The notes beneath the pieces were generated by a model. It ran no database searches. It had not been told where the DNA came from and worked only from the letters and a program-made list of their open reading frames with translations. From contig CP091033.1 of the NCBI GenBank assembly GCA_039725955.1, positions 1,426,001 through 1,490,000 of the forward strand: a DNA stretch of 64,000 nt. Reading direction: 5' to 3'. A program made the translations under genes and the position numbers. Source of the DNA: Sinorhizobium sp. B11. Its GTDB lineage: Bacteria; Pseudomonadota; Alphaproteobacteria; Rhizobiales; Rhizobiaceae. How positions within the stretch are numbered: the first letter of the stretch is position 1; every line of letters begins with the position of its first letter. This document shows positions 25,737 through 34,733 of this stretch, piece by piece.

Positions 25737-27251
25737 ATGGCCCGTCCCAATATTCTCATCATCATGGTCGACCAACTGAACGGCACGCTGTTTCCGGACG
25801 GGCCGGCCGATTTCCTGCATGCGCCGCATCTCAAGGCACTCGCGGCCCGTTCGGTCCGTTTTGCCAACAGCTACACGGCAAGCCCCCTCTGCGCGCCGGC
25901 GCGCGCCTCCTTCATGTCGGGCCAGTTGCCGAGCCGAACGCGCGTCTACGACAATGCAGCCGAATTTGCCTCCGACATTCCGACCTATGCGCACCATCTC
26001 CGGGCCGCCGGCTATCACACCAGCCTGTCGGGCAAGATGCATTTCGTCGGGCCCGACCAATTGCACGGCTTCGAGGAGCGCCTGACGACGGATATCTATC
26101 CGGCAGATTTCGGCTGGACGCCCGATTACCGCAAGCCTGGCGAACGGATCGACTGGTGGTATCACAATCTCGGATCCGTGACGGGCGCGGGGGTCGCTGA
26201 GATCACCAACCAGCTCGAGTATGATGACGAAGTCGCCTACAATGCCACTCGAAAGCTCTACGATCTCTCGCGCCGTCAAGACGAGCGTCCCTGGTGCCTG
26301 ACCGTCAGCTTCACCCATCCGCACGATCCCTATGTCGCCAGGCGCAAATTCTGGGATCTCTACGAGGACTGCCCGGCACTTGACCCGACGGTTCCACCAC
26401 TGCCCTTTGACGAGATGGACGCGCATTCGAAGCGCCTGCTCGAGGCCTGCGACTACAAGGCCTTCGATATCACTGCCGAACAGATCCGCAGGGCGAGGCG
26501 AGGCTACTTTGCGAATATCTCCTATGTCGACGAGAAGATCGGAGAGATCCTCGACGTGCTGGAGCGCACACGGATGCAGGACGACACTGTCATCCTGTTT
26601 GCATCCGACCACGGCGACATGTTGGGGGAGCGCGGCCTATGGTTCAAGATGTGCTTCTTCGACGGTTCCGCACGCGTGCCGCTGATGATATCGGCACCGG
26701 ATTGGCAGCCCGCCCTGGTCGATCAGCCGGTCTCCACTCTCGATGTCACGCCGACGCTTGCCGGCCTCGCCGGCCTCGATATTTCGGCAATCGCCAATTG
26801 GACGGATGGCGAGGACCTAGCACAGCTGGTGAATGGCACGAAAACCCGCAGTCCGGTTTTGATGGAATATGCGGCCGAAGGATCGATCGCGCCGCTGGTG
26901 GGCATTCGCTCCGGGCGCTTCAAGCTGACAGTCTGTGAGAAGGATCCGCCGCTGCTGTTTGACCTTCAGGCCGATCCCCGCGAGCTCATCAATCTGGCCG
27001 GAGATCCGGCCCATGCGAATACGCTTGCCACGCTTCTCGATCAGGCAAAGCTTCGCTGGAACCTTGCAGCGTTTGACGCGGCAGTTCGAGAAAGCCAGGC
27101 ACGGCGCTGGGTCGTCTATCCGGCATTGCGCGAAGGAGCCTACTACCCCTGGGACTATCAACCTCTGCAGAAAGCCGCCGAGCGCTACATGCGCAATCAT
27201 ATGGATCTGAATGTGCTCGAGGAGAACCAGCGGTTTCCCCGGGGCGAATAA
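25737..27251 (+). CDS. betC: Choline sulfatase
   Basis: A 504-residue type I sulfatase, close to rhizobial BetC (about 512). The formylglycine motif C-x-P-x-R is present with Cys52 in SPLCAPARAS, and metal ligands are seen in ILIIMVDQLN and FASDHGDMLGERGLW. BetC-type features include LSGKMHFVGPDQLHGFEERL (read in parts), and the C-terminal AERYMRNHMDLNVLEE is typical of choline sulfatases. It releases choline and sulfate from choline-O-sulfate. In Sinorhizobium meliloti it sits in betICBA; here it stands alone, so choline oxidation genes must be elsewhere. It supports the betaine theme of the region. Confidence 0.88.
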   Translation: MARPNILIIMVDQLNGTLFPDGPADFLHAPHLKALAARSVRFANSYTASPLCAPARASFMSGQLPSRTRVYDNAAEFASDIPTYAHHLRAAGYHTSLSGKMHFVGPDQLHGFEERLTTDIYPADFGWTPDYRKPGERIDWWYHNLGSVTGAGVAEITNQLEYDDEVAYNATRKLYDLSRRQDERPWCLTVSFTHPHDPYVARRKFWDLYEDCPALDPTVPPLPFDEMDAHSKRLLEACDYKAFDITAEQIRRARRGYFANISYVDEKIGEILDVLERTRMQDDTVILFASDHGDMLGERGLWFKMCFFDGSARVPLMISAPDWQPALVDQPVSTLDVTPTLAGLAGLDISAIANWTDGEDLAQLVNGTKTRSPVLMEYAAEGSIAPLVGIRSGRFKLTVCEKDPPLLFDLQADPRELINLAGDPAHANTLATLLDQAKLRWNLAAFDAAVRESQARRWVVYPALREGAYYPWDYQPLQKAAERYMRNHMDLNVLEENQRFPRGE

Positions 27252-27370
27252 TCTTCGGGCATCACTGAGCACTACAAATATCCGCGGGCACGGCTCACGA
27301 GCGCAGCGATCTTCGCGACGGGCCATCCCTCGATACAGCACTTACGATCATCAATTCCGAGCCATAGGCT

Positions 27371-28621
27371 TCAAAGCGCGGCTTCCAGAATTTCGATTGT
27401 CGACAGCAGCAGCATGCGTGCCCCGGAGACAACATGATCAGGTGCGGTATATTCGGCTTCATTATGGCTGAGGCCATCGCGACAAGGCACGAAGATCATT
27501 GCCGCGGGTGCGACCCGGTTGACGAACAATGCGTCGTGGAAGGCACCTGACAGCATTTTCCTGGTTGCCAGCCCGCCTTTTATCGCGGCGCGGTCCAATG
27601 CTTCCAGCACCGTTCGAGGAAAGTTGGCCGGAGGCATATCGAAGGTTTGCCTGATTGCGACCTGACAATGTTCCGCCCCCGCGCCGTCGCTGAAGACTTG
27701 CTCGATGGTCGCGCTCAAACGATCGATCTCCAATGAATCCGGATGACGGATGTCGATGGTGCATCGCGCCGTCTGCGGGATGGCATTGATGGCACCGGGT
27801 TCTACGGCGATACGTCCGACGGTAAATCGGGCACGCTCGTCCTGAGGCATGATACTGGCGTAAAGCCCGTTGAGGGCCGCGATCATCGCGCGAAGCGGAT
27901 CCCGACGATAGTTGAGCGCAGTGGTCCCGGCATGGGCGGTCTGGCCCGACACGGTCACTTCCAGCCACCGCGTTCCCTGGATGCCGGCGACGATGCCAAT
28001 GGGGATGTCCTCTTTCTCGAGAGACGGCCCCTGCTCTATGTGCAGTTCGAGATATGCGTAAGCAGGAAAGCCGAGATCGCGGATCGCGGCCTGCGGAAGA
28101 CTGGCAATGGTTGCCTTCAGCTCGTCGCCAAACCGTGCGCCGTCGGTTGCGGCCAGATCGGACCAGGCAAGCGGAATTTCGCCAGCCGAGAATGCCGAGG
28201 ATCCCATACAGCCTGGTGCGAAGCGACTTCCCTCCTCGTTCGTCCAGGCAACCACTTCGATCGGCCTTTGGGTTTCAACGCCCGCATCCTCAAGACTTTC
28301 AAGGACCTCGAAGGCCGACAGTGTCCCGAGCGCACCGTCATAGCGGCCTCCGGACGGCTGGCTGTCGAGATGGCTGCCGATCAGGAGCGGCGGCGCCTCC
28401 CCGTCCCTGCCCGGCCGGCGGATGAAGAGATTGGCGGCGGGATCCTGGAAGACACCGAAACCGCGCGCCTCTGCCAACTCTGCCAGCAGCAACCGGGCTT
28501 TTCGGTCCAGTTCCGTCAGGGCCTGACGATTGACACCGCCGCCCGCGGTCGCGCCGATCCCGGCAAACCGGTCCAGGCGTTCCAGCAGGCGTTCTCCATT
28601 GATCTCGGGATTGCCGGTCAT
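27371..28621 (-). CDS. M20-family amidohydrolase (N-carbamoyl-amino-acid hydrolase type)
   Basis: A 416-residue dinuclear metal amidohydrolase of the hydantoinase/carbamoylase group. Metal ligands are visible: His and Asp in GSHLDSQPSGGRYDGALG, Glu in WTNEEGSRF, His in ELHIEQGP and His near the end in GLSHNEAEYT. Relatives include N-carbamoyl-L-amino-acid hydrolase, allantoate amidohydrolase, beta-ureidopropionase and Bacillus YlmB, which deformylates a pyrimidine in thiamin salvage. It starts eleven bases after the TenA-like stop, so the two are co-transcribed. That pairing recalls YlmB-TenA, but sequence alone cannot distinguish the substrates. Confidence 0.85.
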   Translation of the reverse strand: MTGNPEINGERLLERLDRFAGIGATAGGGVNRQALTELDRKARLLLAELAEARGFGVFQDPAANLFIRRPGRDGEAPPLLIGSHLDSQPSGGRYDGALGTLSAFEVLESLEDAGVETQRPIEVVAWTNEEGSRFAPGCMGSSAFSAGEIPLAWSDLAATDGARFGDELKATIASLPQAAIRDLGFPAYAYLELHIEQGPSLEKEDIPIGIVAGIQGTRWLEVTVSGQTAHAGTTALNYRRDPLRAMIAALNGLYASIMPQDERARFTVGRIAVEPGAINAIPQTARCTIDIRHPDSLEIDRLSATIEQVFSDGAGAEHCQVAIRQTFDMPPANFPRTVLEALDRAAIKGGLATRKMLSGAFHDALFVNRVAPAAMIFVPCRDGLSHNEAEYTAPDHVVSGARMLLLSTIEILEAAL

Positions 28622-28632
28622 TGCGCAGGCTC

Positions 28633-29274
28633 TCAGGAATAGGCTGCTTCGTGGAAATCGATCTCAAGGCGTTGGGCACGGCCGAAAATGGCGCTCAATC
28701 GCTTGCGCTCGGCAGGATCCATCGTCTCACCAGCCTCGTCCAGCACTGCCTTCAACCAGCGCGCCTGCGCTTCGAACTCCGGTTCGGCATGAAGCTTGAC
28801 CCATGCCTTGAGAAGCGGATCGCTGATATCAGTCCGGTCGGCCTCGGTCGACCAGGTCCAGTACATCCATTCGGCGGCAAACATGGCGGCAATCGTGTCG
28901 AGAAAGCCGCCGTCACGGGCAATTGCCAGCATTCCCTCGCGGAAGGCAGCAACATCAGCCCGGCCGGTATCATAGCGAGCGGGATCGATGGCGCGGGCTG
29001 CGAAGGTCTTCTCAAAATAGGCGATCTGCTGGTTTGCAAGCGCGTCCAGCACGCCGATCAGCCAGCGCTTCTGCTCGATGGTCCCGGCCTTTGCAGTGGC
29101 ATAGGAGAATATCCCAATCGCCGTATCGACGAAGGCACCCTCGAAGACGAGATATCGTTCGAAGGCATCCTTCGGGAGGCGCTCAGCCTTGATGTCTTCG
29201 ACGAAGCGGTGGTGCACCATGGCTTCGAAGACGTCGCGGTTCTCGTCGAGCATCTGTTCGGAGAGAGATACCAT
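28633..29274 (-). CDS. TenA-family protein lacking the usual nucleophile cysteine
   Basis: A 213-residue all-helical protein of the TenA/thiaminase II family, seen in ERYLVFEGAFVDTAIGIFSY and FAAEWMYWTWSTEA. In Bacillus TenA a cysteine acts as nucleophile; the corresponding stretch here (AAMFAAEWMYW) has none, as in the TenA_E group where glutamates are thought to do the work. TenA proteins hydrolyse aminomethyl- or formylaminopyrimidines in thiamin salvage. The start at 29272-29274 lies just past the stop of the BtpA gene (29280), so the two are tightly coupled. The function in this sugar-type cluster is open. Confidence 0.8.
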   Translation of the reverse strand: MVSLSEQMLDENRDVFEAMVHHRFVEDIKAERLPKDAFERYLVFEGAFVDTAIGIFSYATAKAGTIEQKRWLIGVLDALANQQIAYFEKTFAARAIDPARYDTGRADVAAFREGMLAIARDGGFLDTIAAMFAAEWMYWTWSTEADRTDISDPLLKAWVKLHAEPEFEAQARWLKAVLDEAGETMDPAERKRLSAIFGRAQRLEIDFHEAAYS

Positions 29275-29279
29275 GATCG

Positions 29280-30122
29280 TCACGACTCCAGACCGGGTTT
29301 TGCGGCTTCGACGAAGGCTGCGACACGAGCCGGCTCGACAGGGTTCCACCAGACGCCTTCCTCCTTCAGCGACGAGGCGACGATGACGCCGTTGGTGCGC
29401 TTGAGGATCTCGACGATATTATCCTTGGTCACGCCCGAGCCGACGAGCAATGGAAGATGGGTCGCAGCACCGATTTCCTCTATCTCCTCCATTGTCGCGC
29501 TGTTGCCCGTTCGCTGGCCGGTGGCGATCACCACATCGGCATCGAAGAACGCCAGGTCACGGGTCAGTTCGTCGATCGTCCGGTCGGCGGTGATGGCGTG
29601 TGCGCCATGCTTGACATGGCTGTCGGCAAACACCTTGATATGTTCCGCACGCAGAGCCGAGCGATAGCGCATGGCCTCGGCTGCACGGCCTTCCATGAAG
29701 CCTTCATTGGCGACATAGGCGTTGGCCCATTGGTTGACACGGATGAAGCGCGCCCCACCGGCTGCCGCGATCGCGAAAGCGGGGATCGGCGCATTGGCAA
29801 GCACATTGATGCCGAGCGGTACCCCGACGGCACGAGAGATGCGGTCCGTCACAACCGACATGAAGGCTGCGGTCTCGTGGCCAATATCCTCCGGCTTGGC
29901 AAAGGGGATGTCGCCATGATTTTCGACGATCAATCCGTGGATGCCGCCTTTGACAAGCGCCTCCGCATCGCGCATGCAGGCGTCATAGATCACATCCATT
30001 GCCGCGCTGCGGTAGCGTGGAGCCCCCGGGAAAGGCGGGCAATGGATCATGCCAATCAGCGCCTTGTCAGTGCCGAATATTTCCCGTATGGCGCTTGTGG
30101 CCTTATCCGATATCTGCTGCAT
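29280..30122 (-). CDS. BtpA/SgcQ-family TIM-barrel protein
   Basis: A 280-residue protein matching the BtpA family: ALIGMIHCPPFPGAPRY at residues ~20-36, then GGIHGLIVENHGDIPF, and the C-terminal phosphate-loop-like LLVGSGVTKDNIVEIL. BtpA was named for a role in photosystem I in cyanobacteria; SgcQ sits in an E. coli sugar cluster. The reaction is unknown. The C-terminal loop resembles phosphate-binding barrels, so a phosphorylated substrate made by the adjacent kinase is possible. The ATG at 30122 has AAGGGA upstream and is only 26 bases from the start of the divergent kinase gene. Confidence 0.82.
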   Translation of the reverse strand: MQQISDKATSAIREIFGTDKALIGMIHCPPFPGAPRYRSAAMDVIYDACMRDAEALVKGGIHGLIVENHGDIPFAKPEDIGHETAAFMSVVTDRISRAVGVPLGINVLANAPIPAFAIAAAGGARFIRVNQWANAYVANEGFMEGRAAEAMRYRSALRAEHIKVFADSHVKHGAHAITADRTIDELTRDLAFFDADVVIATGQRTGNSATMEEIEEIGAATHLPLLVGSGVTKDNIVEILKRTNGVIVASSLKEEGVWWNPVEPARVAAFVEAAKPGLES

Positions 30123-30148
30123 TTTTCTTTCCCTTCTGAAAGCCAGCC

Positions 30149-31051
30149 ATGCGTGCCTATGTCATCGGTAACGTCGCCGTCGACGAAACCATTTCCGTAA
30201 TGTCCATGCCCGAAGCCGGCGCCTCGATCCTCGGTCGGGAGGAAACCCGCGACCTCGGTGGCAAGGGTGCCAATCAGGCCGTCGTGATGGGCCGCACAGG
30301 CCTTCCCACGACGCTTGTCACGGCCGTCGGCGACGATTTTCGCGCCCAGACGATCCGCGACCAGCTCGCTGGTGAAGCGCTGGACGCCCGATTGCTGGGC
30401 AGTCCTCATCGCTCCAGCGATTTCTCCATCATCTTCACGACGCCCGACGGCGAAAACGCCATCGTCACGACGACGGACTCGGCCGAAGCCTTGACCCTGT
30501 CCGAGGCGCTTGCCCCGCTCGACGATGCAGCCAGGGGCGACCTCGTCGTGCTCCAGGGCAACCTCAGTGAAAACGTGACCCGCGGCATTCTCGCCGAAGC
30601 CAGACGCCGCGGCCTCACGACCGCCTTCAATCCCTCGCCGCTCAGGCCCTATTTCGCCGAGCTCTGGCCGCTTATCGACATCGCCTTCCTCAACAGAGGC
30701 GAGGCCGAAAGTCTGACCGGATCGTTCGGCGAAGCCGCGATCCAGCGCCTCGCCGAAGCCGGCGTGACGCAGACCGTACTGACCCTCGGCGGCGACGGGG
30801 CAATCCTTGCCAGCGGAAATCAGGTACTGGCAACCGTTCCTGCCCGTGTCACAGAGGTCGTCGATACGACCGGCGCCGGCGACACTTTCATGGCGGTCGC
30901 CCTTGCCTCTGCGGCCCTCCGATCGACCAGGCTCGATGCGAAGGCGATCCATCACGCAACTGCGGCTGCGGCCATTACCGTCAGCCGCCGCGGGACGCGT
31001 TCGGCCTTCCCAACCAGGTTAGAACTCGCCGGCATTCTCGCCGGCGAATGA
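30149..31051 (+). CDS. PfkB/ribokinase-family kinase, antisense within the cluster
   Basis: A 300-residue sugar or nucleoside kinase. Both PfkB signatures are seen: the early GGKGANQAVVMGRTG and the late DTTGAGDTFMAVALA with its catalytic Asp; the anion-hole GAGD is intact. Ribokinase-like order with a short lid suggests a ribose-like or nucleoside substrate. It is the only rightward gene between 27.4 and 36.8 kb. It begins 26 bases from the BtpA start and ends two bases before the stop of the amidotransferase-like gene facing it. The ribosome site is weak (GAAAG). Confidence 0.88.
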   Translation: MRAYVIGNVAVDETISVMSMPEAGASILGREETRDLGGKGANQAVVMGRTGLPTTLVTAVGDDFRAQTIRDQLAGEALDARLLGSPHRSSDFSIIFTTPDGENAIVTTTDSAEALTLSEALAPLDDAARGDLVVLQGNLSENVTRGILAEARRRGLTTAFNPSPLRPYFAELWPLIDIAFLNRGEAESLTGSFGEAAIQRLAEAGVTQTVLTLGGDGAILASGNQVLATVPARVTEVVDTTGAGDTFMAVALASAALRSTRLDAKAIHHATAAAAITVSRRGTRSAFPTRLELAGILAGE

Positions 31052-31053
31052 GG

Positions 31054-31824
31054 CTATTCTGCCTCCGTCAGCCAGCCGAGAATATTCTTCCAAAGACGCC
31101 CGTAGCCCTCCCATTCGCAGAAGGCCGGGGAGAGCCAGTGCGGACCGATATCCGAGGTCCAGGCGGCAGTTCGGCCTTTGCCGAAGCGGCCTGTAACCAG
31201 CAGTGGATGGCCACCTTCCGTTTCGGGTAGCCGGGCAACGACTTCGACATCGGGACGCTCGCGCACCTCGACTTCGTTGACGCCGAGCAGCAATGGCCAT
31301 TCGCCTGACAGACCGGCGACGGTCTCGTGACCGGGCTTGACGAGGACAGGCGTTGTCCCCTCCGGAATTTCCACCCGGTCGTCATAGGGCAGACACGTGA
31401 CCGGCAGGACATCCTCGACCGGCGTGCGACGCCAGCGCGCCTTGCCGTCTATGCCCTGGAACGAGAAATAACCGCCGACCATCAGCAGCCCGCCACCCTT
31501 TTCGACCCAGGCCTTGAGCAGTTTCAGCCGGTTCGGAACAGTCTTGGAATGCAGCCAGACCGCCGGGGGAAGCAGCAGGGAGTTGGCGCCGATATCGGAG
31601 AGAATGATCGCGTTAAAAGCGTCGAGCCCTGCCATGTCGAAGGGGAATTTTTCGACTGCTTCATGGGCCGGCATGTAGGTGAGCTCGAATGCACTATCCT
31701 TGAGCGCCGCAACGAGCGGCTCGGCGCCGAGGTGAAACGTGACGCTCCCGAACTGGTCGAAACCCTTATAGTGCGTGGCGGAACTGACCCAGCTTTCGCC
31801 GACGAGAAGAACCTTCTTTGTCAT
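31054..31824 (-). CDS. Class I amidotransferase-like (ThuA-like) protein
   Basis: A 256-residue protein beginning KKVLLVGESWVSSATHYKGFDQF, with a flavodoxin-like core and the stretch GGGLLMVGGYFSFQGIDGKARW typical of ThuA-like/glutamine-amidotransferase-fold proteins. There is no clear catalytic Cys-His-Glu triad, so true amidotransferase activity is doubtful. ThuA-like proteins are often encoded with sugar importers, but their biochemical role is unknown. The start at 31822-31824 follows a weak GGAAA. It lies 28 bases after the phosphotriesterase-family gene at the end of that operon, and converges with the kinase gene. Confidence 0.72.
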   Translation of the reverse strand: MTKKVLLVGESWVSSATHYKGFDQFGSVTFHLGAEPLVAALKDSAFELTYMPAHEAVEKFPFDMAGLDAFNAIILSDIGANSLLLPPAVWLHSKTVPNRLKLLKAWVEKGGGLLMVGGYFSFQGIDGKARWRRTPVEDVLPVTCLPYDDRVEIPEGTTPVLVKPGHETVAGLSGEWPLLLGVNEVEVRERPDVEVVARLPETEGGHPLLVTGRFGKGRTAAWTSDIGPHWLSPAFCEWEGYGRLWKNILGWLTEAE

Positions 31825-31852
31825 GATGTTTCCATTTCTTTTTATGTGGCGG

Positions 31853-32923
31853 TCAGGCGCTCGCCTGAAAAACCGACCTTGGATTGGCGCGCATGAAGAT
31901 GTCGAGCATCGCATCATCGAGACCGTGACGCTTCAGGCGAGGCAGAAAGTGGCGCAGGATATAGGCGTAGCCGTTGCCCCCATAATGCTTGAGCATCATC
32001 TTCAGGAAGACGTCGTGGGAGAGTAGGAGGCGATCCGCATATCCCATCTCGACGAGTTTGACGAGCGCGCGCGCCGCCTCCTCGTCACTCGGGCATTGCA
32101 CCTGCTGATCGGCGTAAAAGAAATCCATGCCGATCATGTCATATTCGAGAAACGCGCCGCGGGCGGCCAATTCCGACTGATAGGTGAGATCGTCATGTGA
32201 CGGGTTCATGTGGCAGAGCACGGTGTGCCTGAGATCGGCGCCTTCGGAACCGACGATATCAAGGACCTTGTGGCCCAGCCGAAACCAGCCGGGAAGATGG
32301 ATCATCAGCGGCAGGCCGGTGCGTAGCTGTGCCTGCGCCGCACCCCGCAGCGATTTTTCCTCGGCGGCTGTGAAATCAGAGGATACCCCGATTTCGCCGA
32401 TCAGGCCGATCTTCACATCGGTACCATCCGCCCCGACCGTCGCTTCGAAGACGATTTCGTCGGCGATCTCTGAGACGGACATGCCGGCAACCTTGGCCGG
32501 ATGCGAGGAGCCCAGATAGAAGCCGGCGCCCATGACGATGTTCAGTCCTGTCGCCGCAGAAATCCGCCGCAAGGCGAGAGGATCGCGACCAATGCCCTGA
32601 CACGTGGGCTCGACGACCGTACGTCCGCCGAGACTGGCAAAGTCCCCAAGTTCGGTGACGGCAAGGTTCTCGTCGTCGAGCGTGATATTGTGCTTGTTGA
32701 CGAAGGGGTCCTGCCTCAGTTCGCCGAGAATCTCCATGCAGACAAATCCCTCGGCAAGATATTGCCGCTCAGGCGTCTTCGGCGCATGCCACCAGCAGCG
32801 GCAATCGTTGAGGATGTGTTCGTGCATCAGCGTGATGCCGATCTCCGCCGCTGGAACCGGCCCGGAGACCGTCATCACATTGCCGGATCGCACGTGACCC
32901 GGCGAAAGCTCATTCGCCGCCAT
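31853..32923 (-). CDS. Phosphotriesterase-family metal hydrolase
   Basis: A 356-residue TIM-barrel amidohydrolase of the PTE group. Metal ligands are visible: His34-x-His36 in TLMHEHILND, a Glu (GLIGEIGVSS) at the usual bridging-Lys position, later His residues in LMIHLPGW and VLCHMNPSHDD, and Asp in LLLSHDVFLKMM. Family members are lactonases, phosphotriesterases or hydrolases of sugar phosphates; with a sugar importer, lactone or phospho-sugar hydrolysis is likely. The start at 32921-32923 overlaps the permease stop (TGATG) with GGAGGA upstream. True substrate unknown. Confidence 0.87.
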   Translation of the reverse strand: MAANELSPGHVRSGNVMTVSGPVPAAEIGITLMHEHILNDCRCWWHAPKTPERQYLAEGFVCMEILGELRQDPFVNKHNITLDDENLAVTELGDFASLGGRTVVEPTCQGIGRDPLALRRISAATGLNIVMGAGFYLGSSHPAKVAGMSVSEIADEIVFEATVGADGTDVKIGLIGEIGVSSDFTAAEEKSLRGAAQAQLRTGLPLMIHLPGWFRLGHKVLDIVGSEGADLRHTVLCHMNPSHDDLTYQSELAARGAFLEYDMIGMDFFYADQQVQCPSDEEAARALVKLVEMGYADRLLLSHDVFLKMMLKHYGGNGYAYILRHFLPRLKRHGLDDAMLDIFMRANPRSVFQASA

Positions 32924-33927
32924 CAGCTCTTCCTCCTGCCCGCCAAGCGGAAGTTGGTTGTGAAGATGCGAGTGTTCAGCCAGATGGCGACAAGGATGAT
33001 CGCGCCGGTGACGATCTGGGTGAAGAAGGGCGAGATATGCATCAGGATCAGACCATTGCCGATGACGGCAATGGTCATCGTCCCAAGGACAGTGCCGATC
33101 ATCGTGCCGCGCCCGCCCATCAGCGAGGTACCGCCGAGCACGACCGCCGCGATAACCTGCAGTTCGAAGCCAACAGCGGCATTGGACGAGCCGGAGCCGA
33201 GGCGAGCCGCGATCAAAAGACCGGCGAGTGCCGAGGCGGCGCCTGATACGAGGTAGACCGAGGCGACGATCCATTTCGCCGGCATGCCGACGCGGCGCGC
33301 GGCTTCCATGTTGGATCCTACCGCCACGATCTGCCGTCCGTACTTGGTGACCGCCATGATGACGTAGCCTGCGATCGCAACCAGGATCGCAATGAGCGCC
33401 GGGACAGGAAAGCCCGCCAGTTCGCCACGCCCCAGGTAGAAGAAGCCGGGCTCGTTGTTGATCGGAATGGAATAGCCCTGTGTAAGATAGAGGGCTACGC
33501 CACGCAGGATGGAAAGCCCGGCAAGGGTGACGATAAAGGCTGGGATGTTCTGATAGGCGATGAACCAGCCCTGAAGCAGGCCGACAATGCCGCCGAAGGC
33601 GAGCATGCCGATCGAGACGATGGGCCAAGGTATGCCTGTCGCCAGTGTAATGGCGGCAACGGCGTTGATCAGGGCCAGCATCGAACCGACCGACAGATCG
33701 ATCCCGCCGGTGACGATGACGAGGGTCATGGCGATGGCGACGACGAGGATGGGAGCTGCCTGGCGCACGATGTTCAGGATGTTGCCCGTCGTCATGAAGG
33801 TCGTCGTCGTCAGTGAAAAGAAGACGAGGCATACCAGAAAGAAAAAGGCGATCGACAGAACCTGGGCGTTCTCACCCAGAAAGTCGGCCATCGGCGAGCC
33901 CTTGGCGCGTTCGGTGTAGACGGTCAA
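32923..33927 (-). CDS. ABC transporter permease, ribose/fructose type
   Basis: A 334-residue permease with about eight to ten helices, of the RbsC/FrcC type. Typical stretches are TGGIDLSVGSMLALINAV, IVTLAGLSILRGVALYLTQG and AAVVLGGTSLMGGRGTMIGT. It should form a homodimer in the inner membrane with the single-domain ATPase. Both its start (ATGA with the ATPase) and its end (TGATG with the hydrolase) overlap neighbours, so the whole unit is translationally coupled. Confidence 0.92.
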   Translation of the reverse strand: MTVYTERAKGSPMADFLGENAQVLSIAFFFLVCLVFFSLTTTTFMTTGNILNIVRQAAPILVVAIAMTLVIVTGGIDLSVGSMLALINAVAAITLATGIPWPIVSIGMLAFGGIVGLLQGWFIAYQNIPAFIVTLAGLSILRGVALYLTQGYSIPINNEPGFFYLGRGELAGFPVPALIAILVAIAGYVIMAVTKYGRQIVAVGSNMEAARRVGMPAKWIVASVYLVSGAASALAGLLIAARLGSGSSNAAVGFELQVIAAVVLGGTSLMGGRGTMIGTVLGTMTIAVIGNGLILMHISPFFTQIVTGAIILVAIWLNTRIFTTNFRLAGRRKS

Positions 33928-34733
33928 TGTCTTTCTCCCCCGACGATGAGCTTGACGAGATCTTCGAGATTGGTCTTGCCGATGTCCCGCTCGGCAACCT
34001 TGGTGCCTTCATACATGACGGCAATCCTGTCGCAGACGCGGAACAGATCCTGCAGGCGATGAGTGATGAGGACGACGGATACACCCTTTGCCTTGACGCG
34101 GTTGATCAGTGCGAGCACAGCCTCGACCTCGGCGACCGCCAATGCCGATGTCGGCTCGTCCATGATCAGAACCTTGGGCTGGAAGGAAGCCGCGCGCGCG
34201 ATCGCAATCGCCTGGCGCTGGCCGCCAGACAGCTTCTCGACCTTGGCAGAAAGACGCGGAATGCGGATTTCCAACGCATCCAGCATCTTGCGCGCCTCGC
34301 TCATCATCTTCTGACGGTCGAGAAACGGACCCCTGGTGAGTTCGCGTCCAAGAAACAGATTGCCGACGACATCGATATGGTCGCAGAGGCTCAAATCCTG
34401 GAAGACCATTTCGATATGGCGGTTGCGAGCATCCGCAGGCCCGGACAGATGGACATCTTCGCCGTTCAGCGAAATCGTCCCTTCATCCGGCAGATAGGTG
34501 CCGGAGATGATTTTGGTAAGCGTTGACTTACCGGCTGCATTGTCACCGACAAGACCAAGGCACTCGCCCGGAAAGAGGTCGAGGTCGACGCCACGCAACG
34601 CCTGATGCGAACCGAACGTCTTGCGGATCCCGCGCAGTGAGACAGCAGGTGTCCGGGCGGACGAGCCGGAGGAATGCGGGGAGGCTTGCGCCTCCCCGGC
34701 CCCGGCATAAACAGGCCGATTGTCCGTCATCAT
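33924..34733 (-). CDS. ABC transporter ATPase, single domain (FrcA-like)
   Basis: A 269-residue nucleotide-binding protein with Walker A GDNAAGKST, signature LSGGQRQA and Walker B LIMDEPTS. Most ribose-type systems have a double ATPase of about 500 residues (RbsA); a single domain as here resembles FrcA of the Sinorhizobium fructose importer. The first of two adjacent ATG codons (34731-34733) overlaps the binding-protein stop by four bases. A polar ~30-residue N-terminal extension precedes the conserved domain. Confidence 0.9.
   Translation of the reverse strand: MMTDNRPVYAGAGEAQASPHSSGSSARTPAVSLRGIRKTFGSHQALRGVDLDLFPGECLGLVGDNAAGKSTLTKIISGTYLPDEGTISLNGEDVHLSGPADARNRHIEMVFQDLSLCDHIDVVGNLFLGRELTRGPFLDRQKMMSEARKMLDALEIRIPRLSAKVEKLSGGQRQAIAIARAASFQPKVLIMDEPTSALAVAEVEAVLALINRVKAKGVSVVLITHRLQDLFRVCDRIAVMYEGTKVAERDIGKTNLEDLVKLIVGGERH

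Noticed and set aside
28616..28640. CTGAGA motif before the M20 gene as part of a TPP riboswitch
   Set aside because: Only this hexamer is present. The rest of the THI-box and its pairing arms are absent, and the site overlaps the end of the TenA-like gene.
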